From the NCBI RefSeq assembly GCF_000576425.1, contig NZ_KK069989.1, positions 422,078 through 486,077 on the forward strand: DNA of 64,000 nucleotides. The letters run 5' to 3'. Shown in pieces: positions 43,091 to 51,815 of the stretch. How positions within the stretch are numbered: the first letter of the stretch is position 1; every line of letters starts with the position of its first letter. Source of the DNA: Brachybacterium phenoliresistens. GTDB taxonomy: Bacteria > Actinomycetota > Actinomycetes > Actinomycetales > Dermabacteraceae. The position numbers and the translations under genes are program-made. The notes beneath the pieces are model-generated. The model was not told the origin of the DNA. It worked only from the letters and a program-made list of their open reading frames with translations, and searched no databases.

Positions 43091-43301
43091 GGCTCCTCCT
43101 TCCCGGGCGGCGGCGCCGGACGATCTGTCCGGGCCAGGGCTCATGACGGTGCGTAAGCAGTATGTCCCCGCCGTGCAGATCGGATCAACCGAATTAATCC
43201 GACGTTCCCGCAGTGTTCGGCCTCTCCTCCCCAGGCCCGTCCCGTCCACAATCGCGGCCGGGCCCCTCGCCCGGTCCGTCCCGGGCGCCGACGCTGAGGG
43301 C
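43091..43301. promoter_or_regulatory. Divergent promoter: rtcB leader and hypothetical gene
   Basis: On the minus strand, -35 TTGATC (43183-43188) and -10 CATACT (43159-43164) are 18 nt apart, predicting a start near 43152. The inverted repeat CGGAT-N11-ATCCG (43181-43201) overlaps the -35. In the transcribed leader CCGGAC-GATCT-GTCCGG (43116-43132) forms a 6-bp hairpin; its first 15 nt are identical to 4341-4355 in the D-amino-acid operator. Confidence 0.5.
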
Positions 43302-44360
43302 ATGTCGAAGAAGAACCGCCGCCGTTCCCGTTCCCGTTCCCGTCCCGTGCCCCGTCCTGCCCCGGGGCGCGCCGCGGAGCCCGCCCCGTCTCCCCGGGCC
43401 GCTTCCCGGCCGGGCGCGGTCGCCCCGCCGGCCTCCCCGCGGTCCGCCGCCGCCCCGCCCTCGCCCTCCGCCCCGTCCTCCGCCGACCCGTCGCCCTCCG
43501 GCCGGCCCGGCCGGTTCCCGGTGGACGCCCGCGGCCGATGGGACGCCCGTCGCGGCGCGATGCGGCAGGAGGCCTGCGAGCCGTGCCTGTGCCTGGACGC
43601 TATGGAGGCGCTGCTGCTGCCCCGCGAGGACGAGCTGATCGTGATCTGCGAGGACCTCCACCAGGCCGCCTGCGACCCCGGCCGGCTCCTGGACGCGGCC
43701 GCGCGGGTCCCGTTCGCGCGCCGGGCGGCGGCGCTGATCGAGCACATCGGCAACGGTCGGGAGCTCGGCCCGGACCGCCGCCTGACCAGGTCCGATGTGG
43801 AGGCGCTGCGCCCTGCCTTCGAGCTCGAGCAGCTGAGCCCCACGTTCCTGCGGATCCCCCGACTGGACGTGGTGTTCGAGGTCCTCTGCGCCGAGGGATG
43901 GCTGGAGAGGATCGGCGGCCGCGTCACGCCGGGGGACCACCCCGTCGCCTATGTCGAGGAGTCGATGGACGCGGAGTCCTTCGCCTACTTCGCCCACGCG
44001 GTGGTCGTCGCCGCGCTCGCCCACCGCTTCGCCGGCCGCATCGGGCGCGTGCCCCACAGCTCCTCCGCGCTCACCTTCCGGGCGCTGCTGGCGGCCTGCC
44101 GCCCGCAGGGCCTCACCGTCCCGGACCCGTGGGGCCCGGAGTGCCGCGACGCGCTGGTCGATCTGGTGCCGCCGCATCTGGACCCGGAGGTCGTCGAGGG
44201 ACTCGAGGGCATCATCGACGACCTCGAGATGGCCCGCGACCTGGGGATCCTCGGCGGGAGCGGGGCGCACTACACCGGGGGCATCGCCCTCTACACGGCG
44301 CTCGCGGCGGTCGGCGACGACCACGCGGGCCCGCCGCAGGTCCCGGAGACCCTCCGGTGA
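43302..44360 (+). CDS. Hypothetical protein with basic, low-complexity N-terminus
   Basis: Not recognised with certainty. A 352-residue protein: residues 1-85 are an Arg/Ser then Pro/Ala-rich tail (MSKKNRRRSRSRSRP), the rest is globular and helical. A segment at about 165-215 (RLTRSDVEALRPAFELEQ, LRIPRLDVVFEVLCAEGWLERIGGRVTP) resembles the winged-helix-like modules of actinobacterial pRiA4b ORF-3-type proteins, and a similar pattern is seen in the protein at 58463. It is divergent from the rtcB transcript across about 210 nt. No ribosome binding site stands out; the start was chosen at the first ATG of the basic tail. Confidence 0.7.
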   Translation: MSKKNRRRSRSRSRPVPRPAPGRAAEPAPSPRAASRPGAVAPPASPRSAAAPPSPSAPSSADPSPSGRPGRFPVDARGRWDARRGAMRQEACEPCLCLDAMEALLLPREDELIVICEDLHQAACDPGRLLDAAARVPFARRAAALIEHIGNGRELGPDRRLTRSDVEALRPAFELEQLSPTFLRIPRLDVVFEVLCAEGWLERIGGRVTPGDHPVAYVEESMDAESFAYFAHAVVVAALAHRFAGRIGRVPHSSSALTFRALLAACRPQGLTVPDPWGPECRDALVDLVPPHLDPEVVEGLEGIIDDLEMARDLGILGGSGAHYTGGIALYTALAAVGDDHAGPPQVPETLR

Positions 44361-44383
44361 GCTGCGGCGCGGCGCCGGGGAGC

Positions 44384-46273
44384 TCAGCGGCGGGTGAGGC
44401 GCACGCTCAGCTCCCCGGACTCCGCGGGATCGCGCTGGGTGAGCACCAGGCGGTGCACGGCCGCGCCCCACACCGGGGCGAGCTTCTCGTCCTCGACGTC
44501 GATGCGCTCCACATGCGCCTCGACCGCGACGCCCTCGCAGGTGAGCAGGGCGGGCCCGATGCCGATGGACCCGTCCGTCTCGAGAGAGGGGGCCAGCGCC
44601 GTCATGAGCACGAGGGACATCTGCCGCGGCTGCGTGAAGCGCCAGGCATCGCGCAGCAGCACGCCCGCGTCCGCGCCGGTGTCCGGGCGTGCCCGCTCGA
44701 GGCGGGCGGTGCGCTCGCAGCTCTCCAGCGCCGCCTCGGGCGGGTAGGCGGGGGCCAGGTCCATCCGCAGCGTCGCCGCCGCCCCGTCGTCGGCGAACTC
44801 GGTGCCGCGGGCCGCGAAGTCCCGCCCGGGGCGCTGCTCGACGCCGCCGGGCAGCGGGACGCAGTGGTAGGAGCTGCGCATCGTCCAGATGCCGTAGCGG
44901 GTCGCCGGATCGAAGGTCTCGCGGCAGTACACGCCCACGCCCACGTCGATGAGGACGGGGGCGCCGTCCAGGGAGACGATCACCCCGCCCACGTCGTTGT
45001 GGTTGTGGGAGACGTCGTTGTGCCCGCCCTTGGCGGCGAGGAACCAGCCCTGCGGGGAGCCGGCCTCCTCCCGCGCCACCGCCGTCTCCGTCCCCGGCGC
45101 GTACCAGGAGGCGGGCATGCCGGGCGCGGCCGGCCCCTGCGACCATCCCGGATCGCGCAGCTCGTGCAGGGTGCGCAGGAACTGCGGGGCGATCTGGCCC
45201 TCGACGCGGAACGGGTGCCTGCGACCCATCCATCGGCCGTGCTCCTGGACCGCCTCGTCGCCCGTCGCCGCCCCGAAGCGGGTCAGCAGGTGCCAGGAGA
45301 CGTTCGAGGGCACGGTCGCCTGCCCGTCGGAGTAGTTGACCTGCGTGTCCGTCCCGATCTGCATGCGCATCGGGAAGCGGGCCATGGCCGGGACGGGCTC
45401 GATGCTGAAGCCGTCCAGCGCCCCGTCGCTGATGCGGTGCAGCACGTCGAGCGCCTCGAAGAGCGTCGCCCCCGCCCACCACCAGTAGGTCGCGCCCTCG
45501 TCGCAGGAGCCGTCCGGGGCATACCCGTCGCGGAAGCGGTCCAGGATCTCCAGCGCCCCCGCGACGTCGTCGGCGAGGACGTCGGCGGACTCCTCGACCA
45601 CGGCCGCGCAGACCAGCACGTTCGAGACGATCCACGGCGCCCAGTTGTTCGGCGGCTTGTCCCGGCCGTGCCAGAAGTAGACCTCCGAGCGCCACGGCTC
45701 GAGCACCCGGCGGCGGATCTCGGCATGGACCCGTGCCCGCAGGCCGGGGAAGCTGCGCTCGAGCCGGTCCCCGGCGAAGCTGTCGATCGCCGCGAGCATC
45801 CCGCCGATGTAGCCGCACGACAGGTCCAGGATGTCGCGGTCGCCCAGCGGCACCTCGGGCCTCTCGCCGCTCTCGGGCAGGGCGTAGTGGGCCGGAAGGC
45901 ACCAGGCGCTCAGCTCGCACAGGCGCCACATCGCATCGGCCAGCGCCTCGACCCGGGCATCGTCGCCGGTCACGGCGAGGGCCAGGGCTGCGGAGCCGAC
46001 CTCGCCCAGCAGGGCCTGCTGGGCCTGCTCGTAGGGCAGGCGCTCGCCGGCGGCGGCGTAGCGGTGCCACAGCGAGAGCGTCGGCGGATTCGCCGCGGCG
46101 CGATCGCGCAGCTCCCCGGCGGCCTCGAGCACGTGCGCCGAGTCCTCCGGGGCGAGGTGCGCCCAGGCCTCGCGGTCCTCGACGGGAGGGGCGGCCCGCC
46201 AGACCCGGGGGCGCAGCGCCTCGCGGGCCGGGGCGGTCAGGAGGGAGCGGAAGGTGGCCGGGGGAGTCGTCAT
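44384..46273 (-). CDS. Heparinase II/III family protein
   Basis: A 629-residue protein with an N-terminal alpha/alpha-toroid (about 1-350; conserved KPPNNWAPWIVSNVLVCA) and a C-terminal beta-sandwich beginning at the family motif HNDVSHNHNDVGGVIV (about residue 417), where His, Asn and Asp are hallmark residues. Heparinase II/III-like enzymes are polysaccharide lyases that cleave uronic-acid-containing glycans. No signal peptide is visible, so it may act on imported oligosaccharides. It is transcribed alone, with a palindrome in its promoter. The exact substrate is unknown. Confidence 0.85.
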   Translation of the reverse strand: MTTPPATFRSLLTAPAREALRPRVWRAAPPVEDREAWAHLAPEDSAHVLEAAGELRDRAAANPPTLSLWHRYAAAGERLPYEQAQQALLGEVGSAALALAVTGDDARVEALADAMWRLCELSAWCLPAHYALPESGERPEVPLGDRDILDLSCGYIGGMLAAIDSFAGDRLERSFPGLRARVHAEIRRRVLEPWRSEVYFWHGRDKPPNNWAPWIVSNVLVCAAVVEESADVLADDVAGALEILDRFRDGYAPDGSCDEGATYWWWAGATLFEALDVLHRISDGALDGFSIEPVPAMARFPMRMQIGTDTQVNYSDGQATVPSNVSWHLLTRFGAATGDEAVQEHGRWMGRRHPFRVEGQIAPQFLRTLHELRDPGWSQGPAAPGMPASWYAPGTETAVAREEAGSPQGWFLAAKGGHNDVSHNHNDVGGVIVSLDGAPVLIDVGVGVYCRETFDPATRYGIWTMRSSYHCVPLPGGVEQRPGRDFAARGTEFADDGAAATLRMDLAPAYPPEAALESCERTARLERARPDTGADAGVLLRDAWRFTQPRQMSLVLMTALAPSLETDGSIGIGPALLTCEGVAVEAHVERIDVEDEKLAPVWGAAVHRLVLTQRDPAESGELSVRLTRR

Positions 46274-46295
46274 CGATCATCCTCGAAGCGATGGG

Positions 46296-46307
46296 CGGAT
46301 TCATCCG
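46296..46307 (-). promoter_or_regulatory. Palindrome in heparinase-like gene promoter
   Basis: CGGAT-TC-ATCCG, a perfect 5-bp inverted repeat, lies 23-34 nt upstream of the ATG at 46273 in a locally AT-richer patch. It is a candidate operator; the regulator is not evident in the neighbourhood. Confidence 0.35.
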
Positions 46308-46480
46308 ATCATTTCATGGAGACGTGGCGGAGGGAATGCCCTCGGCCGGACCCGCGGGGCGCTCCCGTGATCCCCGAGCTCCTCGCGAGACCCGCCCCCG
46401 GGGCGGGGACGAGGCGACGTGCCGGGGCGCGGTGCGGGCCGCAGCTCCCGGCGGGGCCCGGTGCGCGGCATGATGGGCGC

Positions 46481-47323
46481 ATGAGCAACGGCGTCATCAC
46501 CTCGGACTTCACCCTGGCCGGTCATGCGGGAACGATCGTCGGCACGTCCTGGCGTCTCGAGCGGCCGCGCTGGATCGCGGTGCTCGTGCACGGGTACGGC
46601 GAGCACGTGGGGCGGTACGGCTGGGTCGCGGCGCGGCTGAACGAGGCGGGCGCCTCCGTCTATGCGGCCGACCACGCCGGTCACGGCCGCAGCGACGGCG
46701 AGCGCGTGCTGATCCGCGACTTCGAACCCGTGGTCGAGGACGTGGACCGGGTGCTCGACCACGCCCTCGAGCAGGACCCGGGGCTGCCGGTGGCGCTCAT
46801 CGGCCATTCCATGGGCGGGATGATCGCCGCCCGCTCCACGCAGCGGTTCGGCGCCCGGCTCGCCGCGACCGTGCTCACCGGCCCCGTCCTCGGCCGATGG
46901 GAGACGATCGAGGAGCTGCTGGCCCTGCCGAGCATCCCGCACACCCCGATCGACCCCGACACCCTCTCGCGCGACCCCGAGGTCGGGGCGGCGTACGCGG
47001 CCGATCCCCTCGTCTGGCACGGCGACTTCAAGCGCCCCACCCTGCAGGCCTTCCACGACGAGATGCAGCGCATCACCATCGTCGGCCATGTGGGGCGCAG
47101 CCCCCTGCTGCACCTGCACGGCGAGGACGATCGCCTGGTGCCGCTGGAGACCTCCGCCGCGGGCCTGGCGAAGATCGCGGGCACCGCCACGGAGTCCCGC
47201 ACCTATCCGGGTGCGCGCCACGAGATCCTGAACGAGATCAACCGCGGCGAGGTCATGGCCGATGTCCTGGCCTTCCTCGCGCGGTATCTCCCGGTGGAGA
47301 CCGGCGGGCGGCGCGGGGCCTGA
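46481..47323 (+). CDS. Alpha/beta hydrolase, monoacylglycerol-lipase-like
   Basis: A 280-residue serine hydrolase of the Hydrolase_4 (lysophospholipase/monoglyceride lipase) type: VLVHGYGEHVGRYGWVAARL near residue 34 gives the oxyanion region, ADHAGHGRSDG follows, and the nucleophile is Ser in LIGHSMGGMIAA (about 107-118). The acid is probably in LLHLHGEDDRLVP and the histidine in YPGARHEILNE. It lacks a signal peptide. CATGAT ends 6 nt before the ATG and there is no ribosome binding site, so the mRNA may be leaderless. Confidence 0.88.
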   Translation: MSNGVITSDFTLAGHAGTIVGTSWRLERPRWIAVLVHGYGEHVGRYGWVAARLNEAGASVYAADHAGHGRSDGERVLIRDFEPVVEDVDRVLDHALEQDPGLPVALIGHSMGGMIAARSTQRFGARLAATVLTGPVLGRWETIEELLALPSIPHTPIDPDTLSRDPEVGAAYAADPLVWHGDFKRPTLQAFHDEMQRITIVGHVGRSPLLHLHGEDDRLVPLETSAAGLAKIAGTATESRTYPGARHEILNEINRGEVMADVLAFLARYLPVETGGRRGA

Positions 47324-47390
47324 GCCGCCCGCGCAGGCGACGAGCGCGCCGAGCCTTCCGCCGCTGCCGCCGGCGGGGCATACTGCGGTG

Positions 47391-47873
47391 ATGCAGGGAC
47401 GCATGCGGGGACGCCGGGCGGGGTCGCTCCTCCTGATCGCCGTGATCGGGCCGCTCCTGGCCGCCTGCACCCTCGCCCCCGGCGGCCTGACCTCGACGTA
47501 CCAGTGCGCGGACTGGGCGGACCTCTCCGACCCGCAGCTCGCCTTCGACACGGCCGATGCCGTGGTCATCGGGACCCCGGCCGCATCCCATGCCACCGTC
47601 CCGATGCTCGGTGTGGACGCCGCCGTGCACGAGGTCTCCGTCCGCGACGTGCTCAAGGGCGACGTGGCCCCGGACTCCACCATCGAGGTCGCCTCGACGC
47701 CGGCGTCCTGCGGGGACGGGGAGCCCTATCCCGACGGCGACCCGCTCGGCGAGGAGACGGAGCTGCTGCTGTACCTGACCACGCCCAGCGCGCTCGGAGT
47801 GCGGGGCCTGGTGAACCCCTACCAGGGAGCTGGCCCGGTGCCGGATGCGGGCGATCTCCCCTCCGCCGGATGA
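47391..47873 (+). CDS. Hypothetical lipoprotein
   Basis: A 160-residue protein with a basic start (MQGRMRGRRAG), a hydrophobic core and the lipobox LLAAC with cysteine 26. The mature part contains ADAVVIGTPAASH and VSVRDVLKGDVAPDSTIEV, a pattern common in small secreted actinobacterial proteins of unknown role, plus two further cysteines (about 37 and 105) that could form a disulfide. A CATACT box lies 6 nt before the ATG, so it is probably leaderless. Function unknown. Confidence 0.75.
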   Translation: MQGRMRGRRAGSLLLIAVIGPLLAACTLAPGGLTSTYQCADWADLSDPQLAFDTADAVVIGTPAASHATVPMLGVDAAVHEVSVRDVLKGDVAPDSTIEVASTPASCGDGEPYPDGDPLGEETELLLYLTTPSALGVRGLVNPYQGAGPVPDAGDLPSAG

Positions 47874-48017
47874 GGCCGCGGGCCGCGGAGGGATCGTCCT
47901 CGGGAGTGCGGCCCGAGCGCGCGTTCTCCCCGGAGGAAGGGCGCACGGCCGTCAGGCAAGAGGCGTCCTCCGGACGGCCCGTGAGATGACGGCACCCGCA
48001 CAGAGAGGAGGCAGGAG

Positions 48018-48584
48018 ATGGGCTGGGTGATCCAGATGGCGGGCCCGCCGGGATCGGGGAAGTCCACGATCGCCGCCGCGCTGGGGGCTCGATATCGGAT
48101 CCCGGTGCTGGACGTCGACGTCATCAAGTCCTCCCTGCTGGAGGCTGGAATCGCGATCGCGGACGTCGGACCCGTGGCCTACCGGGTGCTCCGCGATCTC
48201 GCCCCGGCGATGGCAGAGCAGTCTGGGTCCGTGATCCTGGACAGCCCCTGCCACCATCCCGAGGTGCTGCAGGCCGGGCAGCGCCTCGGTGAGGCCGTCG
48301 GCGCCCCCTTCGTCGTCATCGAATGCTGGAGCGATGATCTCGGGCTCCTCGACCGGCGGATCCGCGCGCGCCGCGCCCTGCGCAGCCAGCGCCGGTCCGT
48401 GGCCGACGGGCCGGTCGACCTGCCCGAGGCGCCGGATCCCCGCGCGACGTTCGAAGGGTGGATGACCGGTTCGCTGGTGCCGGAGACGGGACACCTGCGG
48501 GTGGATGCCCAGCAGCCCCCGGAGGTCGCCGTTCGAGCGGTCGACGAGTTCCTGGCGGGGCTCGGCGTCACCGAGGAGCAGTGA
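48018..48584 (+). CDS. P-loop kinase-like AAA protein
   Basis: A 188-residue nucleotide-binding protein. Walker A is GPPGSGKST at residues 9-17, and the next strand gives VLDVDVIKSSLLE, where an Asp follows as in small-molecule kinases. SVILDSPCHHPE is the likely second motif, and RIRARRALRSQRR a basic lid. It resembles AAA_33 / shikimate-kinase-like or antibiotic-phosphotransferase-like proteins; the substrate cannot be told. GAGAGGAGGCAGGAG before the ATG is a strong ribosome binding site. It converges with, and overlaps by 17 nt, the gene on the other strand. Confidence 0.8.
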   Translation: MGWVIQMAGPPGSGKSTIAAALGARYRIPVLDVDVIKSSLLEAGIAIADVGPVAYRVLRDLAPAMAEQSGSVILDSPCHHPEVLQAGQRLGEAVGAPFVVIECWSDDLGLLDRRIRARRALRSQRRSVADGPVDLPEAPDPRATFEGWMTGSLVPETGHLRVDAQQPPEVAVRAVDEFLAGLGVTEEQ

Positions 48585-49515
48585 GCCCGCTCTCGCCGTC
48601 CAGCTCCCGGAGGTCCACGATCCTCAGATCGTGCTGGTCGGTCGTGAGCGCCGCCCTCAGGGGAGGCACGTGGGCGGATCCGACGATCACCAGCACACGC
48701 CCTCCCGGGCAGCGGCCGGTGGCCTCTCGCAGGCGAGCCGCCATCGCGAGGTTGCGCGCCCGCCACTGCGCGAGCCGTGCCCGATGGATGAAGGTCTTGA
48801 CGTGGCTGCGGGCCAGGGAGCCGCTCTCCAGGTCCTCGATCCAGGAGAGGAAGCTCGGTCCGGCCATGCGCATCCACTCGTCCCATTCGTCCGCAGGCTC
48901 CGGGACCGGCGGCGGACCGGAGTCTCGCAGCTCCCCCGAGGCATCCGACTGCTCGAGGATGTCCATCCATGACGACGTCAGGCGCTCGGTGATCGCAAGA
49001 CCGGCGTGATCATCGATGTGCGCGAGTTCGCGATGGCCGAGGTCGAGGGCGAGCCGCACGCCGATCCGCACCCGTTCGGTCGGCAGCTCGCACACCGCGG
49101 AGAGCTCGTCGAGGAGCGCCGCGGGCACGTCGGCGGTCTGCCAGGGGAGAAGCAGGGCATTGAGCGGCTCGCGAGCGAGGAGCCAGCCGATCACGCGATC
49201 GGTGAGGTCTGCGCTCTCGTCCCGAGCAACAGATCGAGCGGTCCAGACGTCCCAGTCCTGCAGATGCGCCGCGGACTCCGCCAGCTCCCGAGCGGTCGGC
49301 GCGCCGCCCACGGGAAAGTCGTGGAACGGCCCGCCGCGGGAGGCGTACTCGACGACCAGATGCCCCGGAAGGCTCTCGATCGCGATGACGTCCGGGCGCC
49401 ATCGGCGCAGATGCGCGAGCCCGCGGGCGAGCGCGGCGTCGGGGATCGACCTCTCCAGGTGCCGCACTCCGAGGATCAGCACGTCCGTCGGGTTCTGCGG
49501 AGATCGGTCGTTCAC
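48568..49515 (-). CDS. TraB/DUF5694-like protein
   Basis: A 315-residue protein resembling the DUF5694 / TraB-GumN-Tiki fold. The first strand ends in LILGVRHLERS (conserved His at 19) and the second in VIAIESLPGHLVVEY (Glu at 47), the two positions expected for metal or catalytic residues in this superfamily; GRVLVIVGSAHVPPLRAAL near the end carries another conserved His. Members are suspected metalloproteases or hydrolases, without firm function. It starts at GTG 49515, overlapping the transglutaminase-like stop (GTGA), so the two are cotranscribed. Confidence 0.72.
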   Translation of the reverse strand: MNDRSPQNPTDVLILGVRHLERSIPDAALARGLAHLRRWRPDVIAIESLPGHLVVEYASRGGPFHDFPVGGAPTARELAESAAHLQDWDVWTARSVARDESADLTDRVIGWLLAREPLNALLLPWQTADVPAALLDELSAVCELPTERVRIGVRLALDLGHRELAHIDDHAGLAITERLTSSWMDILEQSDASGELRDSGPPPVPEPADEWDEWMRMAGPSFLSWIEDLESGSLARSHVKTFIHRARLAQWRARNLAMAARLREATGRCPGGRVLVIVGSAHVPPLRAALTTDQHDLRIVDLRELDGESGLTAPR

Positions 49516-50090
49516 CGGGCATCGCTCCCGCGCTGCGCTGCGGGCCGTGCTCCGCGCACGGCGTCGAAGAGACGGTTCAGGCCCTCCCGGTACTGCGACG
49601 TGACCTCGGGCGGCGTCCGTTCGACCTCCCGGGCGATCCGTGCCGAGGCCGTGTCGAGCACGGCACGGTCCGCGGGGTCCTCCGGATCCAGGATCGGCCC
49701 GAGCGGCGCGAAAGCGGGGGCGGTCGGCGACGAACCGTTCCAGGTGCCGACAGCGAGACCGAGCTGCCCCAGCGGAGGATCGTGGGTCGGGTCGACGAGG
49801 ATCCAGCCGTCCTCGGTGCGGACCTCGACGGCGGAGTGGACGTCGGTGCGGAACGCGAGCTGTTCCTGGACATCGAGCAGGCGCGGAAGCTCGTACTCCC
49901 AGCAGACGCGTCGCGTCGCGACGCCGAGGACGGCGAGCTCCTCCCGGAGCAGCTCGGTCTTCGCGACGCAGTTCCCGCGGCCCTGCTCCCGCAGACCCGT
50001 CGCATCGTGCGCCGCATCGGTCGCGTAGGGCATCGCCTGCACCCGCACGTAGGCGGCTGCCGCAGCGTCCCGGACCTCGTCGATGCCCAT
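49512..50090 (-). CDS. Transglutaminase-like cysteine protease-fold protein
   Basis: A 192-residue protein with a complete transglutaminase-like triad: C41 in GRGNCVAKTELL, H85 in TDVHSAVEV, and D100 in WILVDPTHDP. The length fits a stand-alone catalytic domain without signal peptide, so it probably acts in the cytoplasm as a protease, amidase or cross-linking enzyme. It is coupled to the TraB/DUF5694-like gene. The role of the pair is unknown. Confidence 0.82.
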   Translation of the reverse strand: MGIDEVRDAAAAAYVRVQAMPYATDAAHDATGLREQGRGNCVAKTELLREELAVLGVATRRVCWEYELPRLLDVQEQLAFRTDVHSAVEVRTEDGWILVDPTHDPPLGQLGLAVGTWNGSSPTAPAFAPLGPILDPEDPADRAVLDTASARIAREVERTPPEVTSQYREGLNRLFDAVRGARPAAQRGSDAR

Positions 50091-50156
50091 GGCGACACTC
50101 TGTCATCCGGGCGTGCCGCTGGTGCGGACTGCCGCGGATCCGGGCCGCACGGGCCG

Positions 50157-51815
50157 TCAGCGCGGCGCGAGGGCCACGGTCCGGTGCGCTGCGGCGATGG
50201 TCGAGGCGCGGTGCGCGATCATCAGCACGGCGCAGCCCTCGAGCCGGTCGAGGACCTCGAGGATCGCGGCGTCGGCGCTCTCGTCCAGGGCGGCGGTGGC
50301 CTCGTCGAGGACGAGCACGCGCGGGCCGCGGATCAGGGCGCGGGCGATGGCGACGCGGGCGCGCTGCCCTCCGGAGAGCCCTTCTCCGTTCTCCCGCACC
50401 GGGGTGTCCAGTCCCCGCGGCAGGCCCGTTCCGGGTGCGGTGATCCCGGTCTGCTCCGCGACGGCGAGGACCTGCGCCTCGGAGGCATCGGGGCAGGCCA
50501 CGAGGATGTTCTCGCGGATGGTGCCGCGCAGCAGCGGGGAGGACTGCGGGACGATCCCGATGGCCGCGGTGCGGTGGGCGGTGTCGAGGTCGCGCAGGTC
50601 GCGGCCGTCGACCCGGATCGACCCGGCATCGGGGTCCCACAGCCGTGCGACCAGCCGGGCGAGGGTGGACTTCCCGGCGCCGGAGGGGCCGATCAGCGCG
50701 ACGCGCTCGCCGGGGCGCACCCGCAGGCTGACGTCCTCGAGGACGGCGCGGCCCGGCTCGTAGGCGAAGCCGACCGCGTCGATGACGAGGCCCTCCTCGT
50801 CGGGGCGCACCGCCCGGGGCCGCTGCGCCTCCCGCGCCTCCGGCGGGGGATCGTCGAGGGCCGGCGGCAGGGCGAGGGTCTCGCGGATCCGCCCGGCGGC
50901 GGTGCGCAGGGTGGCGGCGCCGCGCAGAAGGTCGGCGATCTGCGCGGCGGGGCCGAGCCCGGCCACGGACACCACGACCGCGAGCGGCGCGAGCGCGGGA
51001 TCCAGCTGTGCGGAGGTGAGGACGACGATGCCGATCGCGCCGATCGCGGCGAGGGCGAACAGCGCATCGCCGATCCCGCGCTCCATGCCCACCCGGGAGG
51101 CCTCGCGCACCTGCGTGCGGGCCATCGTCCGGGTGGCGGCGTCGATCCGGGCGAGCTGGGCGGGCAGGGCGCGGGCGCCGCGCAGCTCGCGCAGGCCGCG
51201 CAGCATATCCAGCAGGTCCGAGCGCAGCACGGCGCCCTGCCGGGACAGCGAGGCCGCGCGGCGGGCGGCGGCGCGGGAGGTCAGCCAGGGCACGGCGATG
51301 CCGGCCGCGAGCAGCGGGATCCACACCAGCAGCAGCGCCGGCGTGATCGAGACGGAGACGATCCCGCTGATCAGGAGCACGGCGGCGGCGGTGAGCATCT
51401 GGGCGACGGTGTGCGCGTACAGCCATTCGAGGGTCTCGATGTCTCCGATCACGGTGGTGACCAGGGTTCCGGTGCGTCGCCCGGTGCGCCGCTCGGGCAG
51501 GCCGCGGCGCAGCACCGCGAACACGCGGGTGCGCAGCAGGCCGATGAGCGTGTAGGCGAGGGCGTGGGAGACCCAGGACTCGCGCCAGGCGGCCAGGGCG
51601 ACGACCACGGCGAGGGCGGCGAGGGCGGCGGCGCCGCCCGCGCCGATCCCGTCCCCGTGCGCGACGGTGCGGCCGACGACCAGCGCGAGGCCCAGCGCGA
51701 TGCCGAGGATCCCGAGCTGGGCGACGAGGTTCCACAGCACCGTCTCGGCGAACAGGCGGCGGCGCTCGGCGATGATCGGCAGCAGGGCGCGGATGTCGGC
51801 GAGGGCGCTCCTCAT
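50157..51815 (-). CDS. ABC transporter, fused permease-ATPase (exporter fold, second subunit)
   Basis: A 552-residue half-transporter: six membrane helices in about residues 1-310, then an ATPase domain (about 335-552) with Walker A GPSGAGKST, signature LSGGQRARV and Walker B VLVLDEAT. It forms a pair with the gene upstream (ATGA overlap). Sequence style resembles CydC-like exporters, but its place at the end of a metal/metallophore import operon matches the YbtP-YbtQ / IrtA-IrtB arrangement, in which exporter-fold ABC proteins import Fe-siderophores. I favour the latter by context. Confidence 0.85.
   Translation of the reverse strand: MRSALADIRALLPIIAERRRLFAETVLWNLVAQLGILGIALGLALVVGRTVAHGDGIGAGGAAALAALAVVVALAAWRESWVSHALAYTLIGLLRTRVFAVLRRGLPERRTGRRTGTLVTTVIGDIETLEWLYAHTVAQMLTAAAVLLISGIVSVSITPALLLVWIPLLAAGIAVPWLTSRAAARRAASLSRQGAVLRSDLLDMLRGLRELRGARALPAQLARIDAATRTMARTQVREASRVGMERGIGDALFALAAIGAIGIVVLTSAQLDPALAPLAVVVSVAGLGPAAQIADLLRGAATLRTAAGRIRETLALPPALDDPPPEAREAQRPRAVRPDEEGLVIDAVGFAYEPGRAVLEDVSLRVRPGERVALIGPSGAGKSTLARLVARLWDPDAGSIRVDGRDLRDLDTAHRTAAIGIVPQSSPLLRGTIRENILVACPDASEAQVLAVAEQTGITAPGTGLPRGLDTPVRENGEGLSGGQRARVAIARALIRGPRVLVLDEATAALDESADAAILEVLDRLEGCAVLMIAHRASTIAAAHRTVALAPR

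Noticed and set aside
43538..46480. Upstream extension of the alpha/beta hydrolase frame
   Set aside because: The open frame only crosses other genes; recognisable hydrolase sequence starts at 46481.
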